A stretch of 12,906 nt of DNA from Actinomycetota bacterium (GTDB lineage Bacteria > Actinomycetota > Geothermincolia > Fen-727 > Anoxymicrobiaceae), in assembly GCA_003154635.1 (NCBI GenBank), contig PMDX01000178.1, positions 1 to 12,906 on the forward strand. The letters run 5' to 3'. Numbering within the stretch: the stretch's first letter is position 1; each line of letters opens with the position of its first letter. The position numbers and the translations under genes are program-made. The notes below the pieces were generated by a model. The model ran no database searches and was not told the origin of the DNA. It worked only from the letters and a program-made list of their open reading frames with translations. Below are positions 11,819 through 12,906 of the stretch, one piece after another.

Positions 11819-12906
11819 TCAGTCCGAGAACCCCCCGATGGTATCCGTCCCCGCTCCCCGGTTGTTCCAGTACATGGAGCGCTCGACCATTATCGGTCGG
11901 GCTCCATCAAGGGACTGGACCATGATCGAGGCCCTGCCCGAGGGTATCTTATCGCCCATGTTATAGGTGCTCCTGGAGTTCGGGGCTATCTCGTCGGTGA
12001 AGGTTACGCTCTTTCCTCCGCCCTGGGGCAGGTAGGTTATGCGCACGGTGACCGCCCGCGGGTTGGGGTTCTGTACCAGGGTCCAGGTCTCGTGACCGCC
12101 TGAGGTCTGTCCGTCGGGCAGGTAGAAGGTCATGTGGGGGGAGTCCAGTCCTATGGAGGCGTGCATGGCCTCCCCCAGCGGGGTGCCCGCTCCCCAGTAC
12201 ATGGAGCGCTCGGCGATTATCGGCTTTGAGCCGTGAACCTGCGTGGAGAGGTCGGTGTTGGCCGGGAGCTGGTCGTTGACGCGCACGGTCTTGCGCGAGT
12301 TGGCGACCATGGTGAAGGGTGCCTGCGGCTTGGCTCCTGAGGGGGTCATGTAGGTGAGGGTCACGCTCACGTCGGAGTCGTTGGGGTTCTGCACCAGCAC
12401 GTAGGTGGTAAAGCCCACGTCGTACCCGGTTGCCCCTTCCGCCAGGAAGTAGTCGGTGGAGGGCGTTGTGGCCCCGATCGAGCAGGAGCCCTCACGGCGG
12501 TTATTGCGGTACATGGAGCGCTCGGCCACCACCGGCACGTCGGAGGTCACCTTTATGGAGGCATCGTGGGGACCTATGTCTTTAGCCATGTTGTAGGAGG
12601 CGCGACAGTGGGCGGGGACCGTCTTGTCGATGACCTGCGGGGTCCCACCTTCAGGCATGTAGGTGAGCTTCACGTGCGCGTCGGTGGCGTTCGGGTTCTC
12701 AAGAAGCGTCCAGGTCTCGAACCCCCAGTTGGAAGAGCCCTCGGGCAAGTACCAGGTAGTTGATGGGCCGGTGGTCCCGATGGAGCTGTGCCCCTCTTGT
12801 GAGGGTGCGCCCGGCCCGGTCCAGAACATGGTGCGGTCTACCGCTATCTGTTTGCCCTGGAGGCACTCCACCTTGGTGGAGAAGTCCACGGGCCCTATGT
12901 CGGACA
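11819..12906 (-). CDS. Exported-type protein built of W-Y-x-x-E-G modules, 5' end outside window
   Basis: The frame runs open to the window edge, so this is the C-terminal ~361 residues of a longer protein. It consists wholly of the ~100-residue module also found in the FG-GAP and PD40 propeller proteins. The tail of one module comes first (12906-12755: DFSTKVECLQGKQIAVDRTMFW), then three full copies at about 12754-12452 (WYLPEGSS), 12451-12128 (YFLAEGAT) and 12127-11822 (FYLPDGQT). Each has the QNP or ENP turn, a TYM or TYL strand, NSR or HCR, and the ending AERSMY or VERSMY. The protein stops seven residues after a final IGGFSD-like end with no anchor. The partial first copy most resembles the single module of the PD40 protein (DFSSKVEC), so a propeller upstream is possible. 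A GTG at 12889 could be mistaken for a start but lies inside a module. A terminator follows. Confidence 0.88.
   Translation of the reverse strand, partial: SDIGPVDFSTKVECLQGKQIAVDRTMFWTGPGAPSQEGHSSIGTTGPSTTWYLPEGSSNWGFETWTLLENPNATDAHVKLTYMPEGGTPQVIDKTVPAHCRASYNMAKDIGPHDASIKVTSDVPVVAERSMYRNNRREGSCSIGATTPSTDYFLAEGATGYDVGFTTYVLVQNPNDSDVSVTLTYMTPSGAKPQAPFTMVANSRKTVRVNDQLPANTDLSTQVHGSKPIIAERSMYWGAGTPLGEAMHASIGLDSPHMTFYLPDGQTSGGHETWTLVQNPNPRAVTVRITYLPQGGGKSVTFTDEIAPNSRSTYNMGDKIPSGRASIMVQSLDGARPIMVERSMYWNNRGAGTDTIGGFSD

Noticed and set aside
12887..12889. GTG at 12889 as the start of the last gene
   Set aside because: The frame stays open upstream to the window edge and the codon lies within a conserved module segment, so the gene is truncated by the window rather than starting there.

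Overview
The window reads as a high-GC bacterial chromosome segment devoted mainly to secreted and lipid-anchored proteins. The ~100-residue W-Y-x-x-E-G repeats, four lipobox or signal-peptide genes, a CpsB-type tyrosine phosphatase and plain Shine-Dalgarno sites suit a deep-branching, possibly subsurface Actinomycetota. No rRNA, tRNA or other marker gene is present, so the taxonomy is an inference only.

Layout. Positions 1-602 (minus) hold the 5' part of a beta-propeller lipoprotein of YncE/YVTN type. Divergent from it, 893-1459 (plus) is a flavoredoxin-like FMN-binding flavin reductase. After a ~380-bp stretch with no recognisable gene comes an NDH-2-like FAD/NAD oxidoreductase (1844-2998, plus) that is visibly AT-richer than everything around it. 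Convergent with it is a large secreted FG-GAP propeller protein (3045-5708, minus) ending in four ~100-residue modules. Divergent from that is a secreted seven-blade PD40/TolB-like propeller (5909-7588, plus) ending in one copy of the same module, followed by a strong bidirectional terminator. Positions 7720-10196 (minus) carry three genes: a coiled-coil lipoprotein, a lipoprotein with two chagasin (I42) domains, and a CpsB/CapC-type PHP phosphatase. A hairpin terminator separates the first of these from the other two. A DUF4143-type AAA ATPase (10309-11595, minus) follows, with a palindrome over its start codon and a promoter placed for a leaderless transcript. The window closes with another protein built of the same modules (11819-12906, minus), cut by the window edge.

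How the parts relate. The unifying signal is one ~100-residue module that occurs once, four times, and three-and-a-half times in three separate exported proteins. In two of them it is joined to unrelated beta-propellers. None of the three ends in a visible anchor (LPXTG, C-terminal membrane helix), so the module itself may mediate surface attachment, ligand binding or assembly. The nearby lipoproteins and the CpsB-like phosphatase fit a general cell-envelope theme. The flavin enzymes and the ATPase look unrelated to it.
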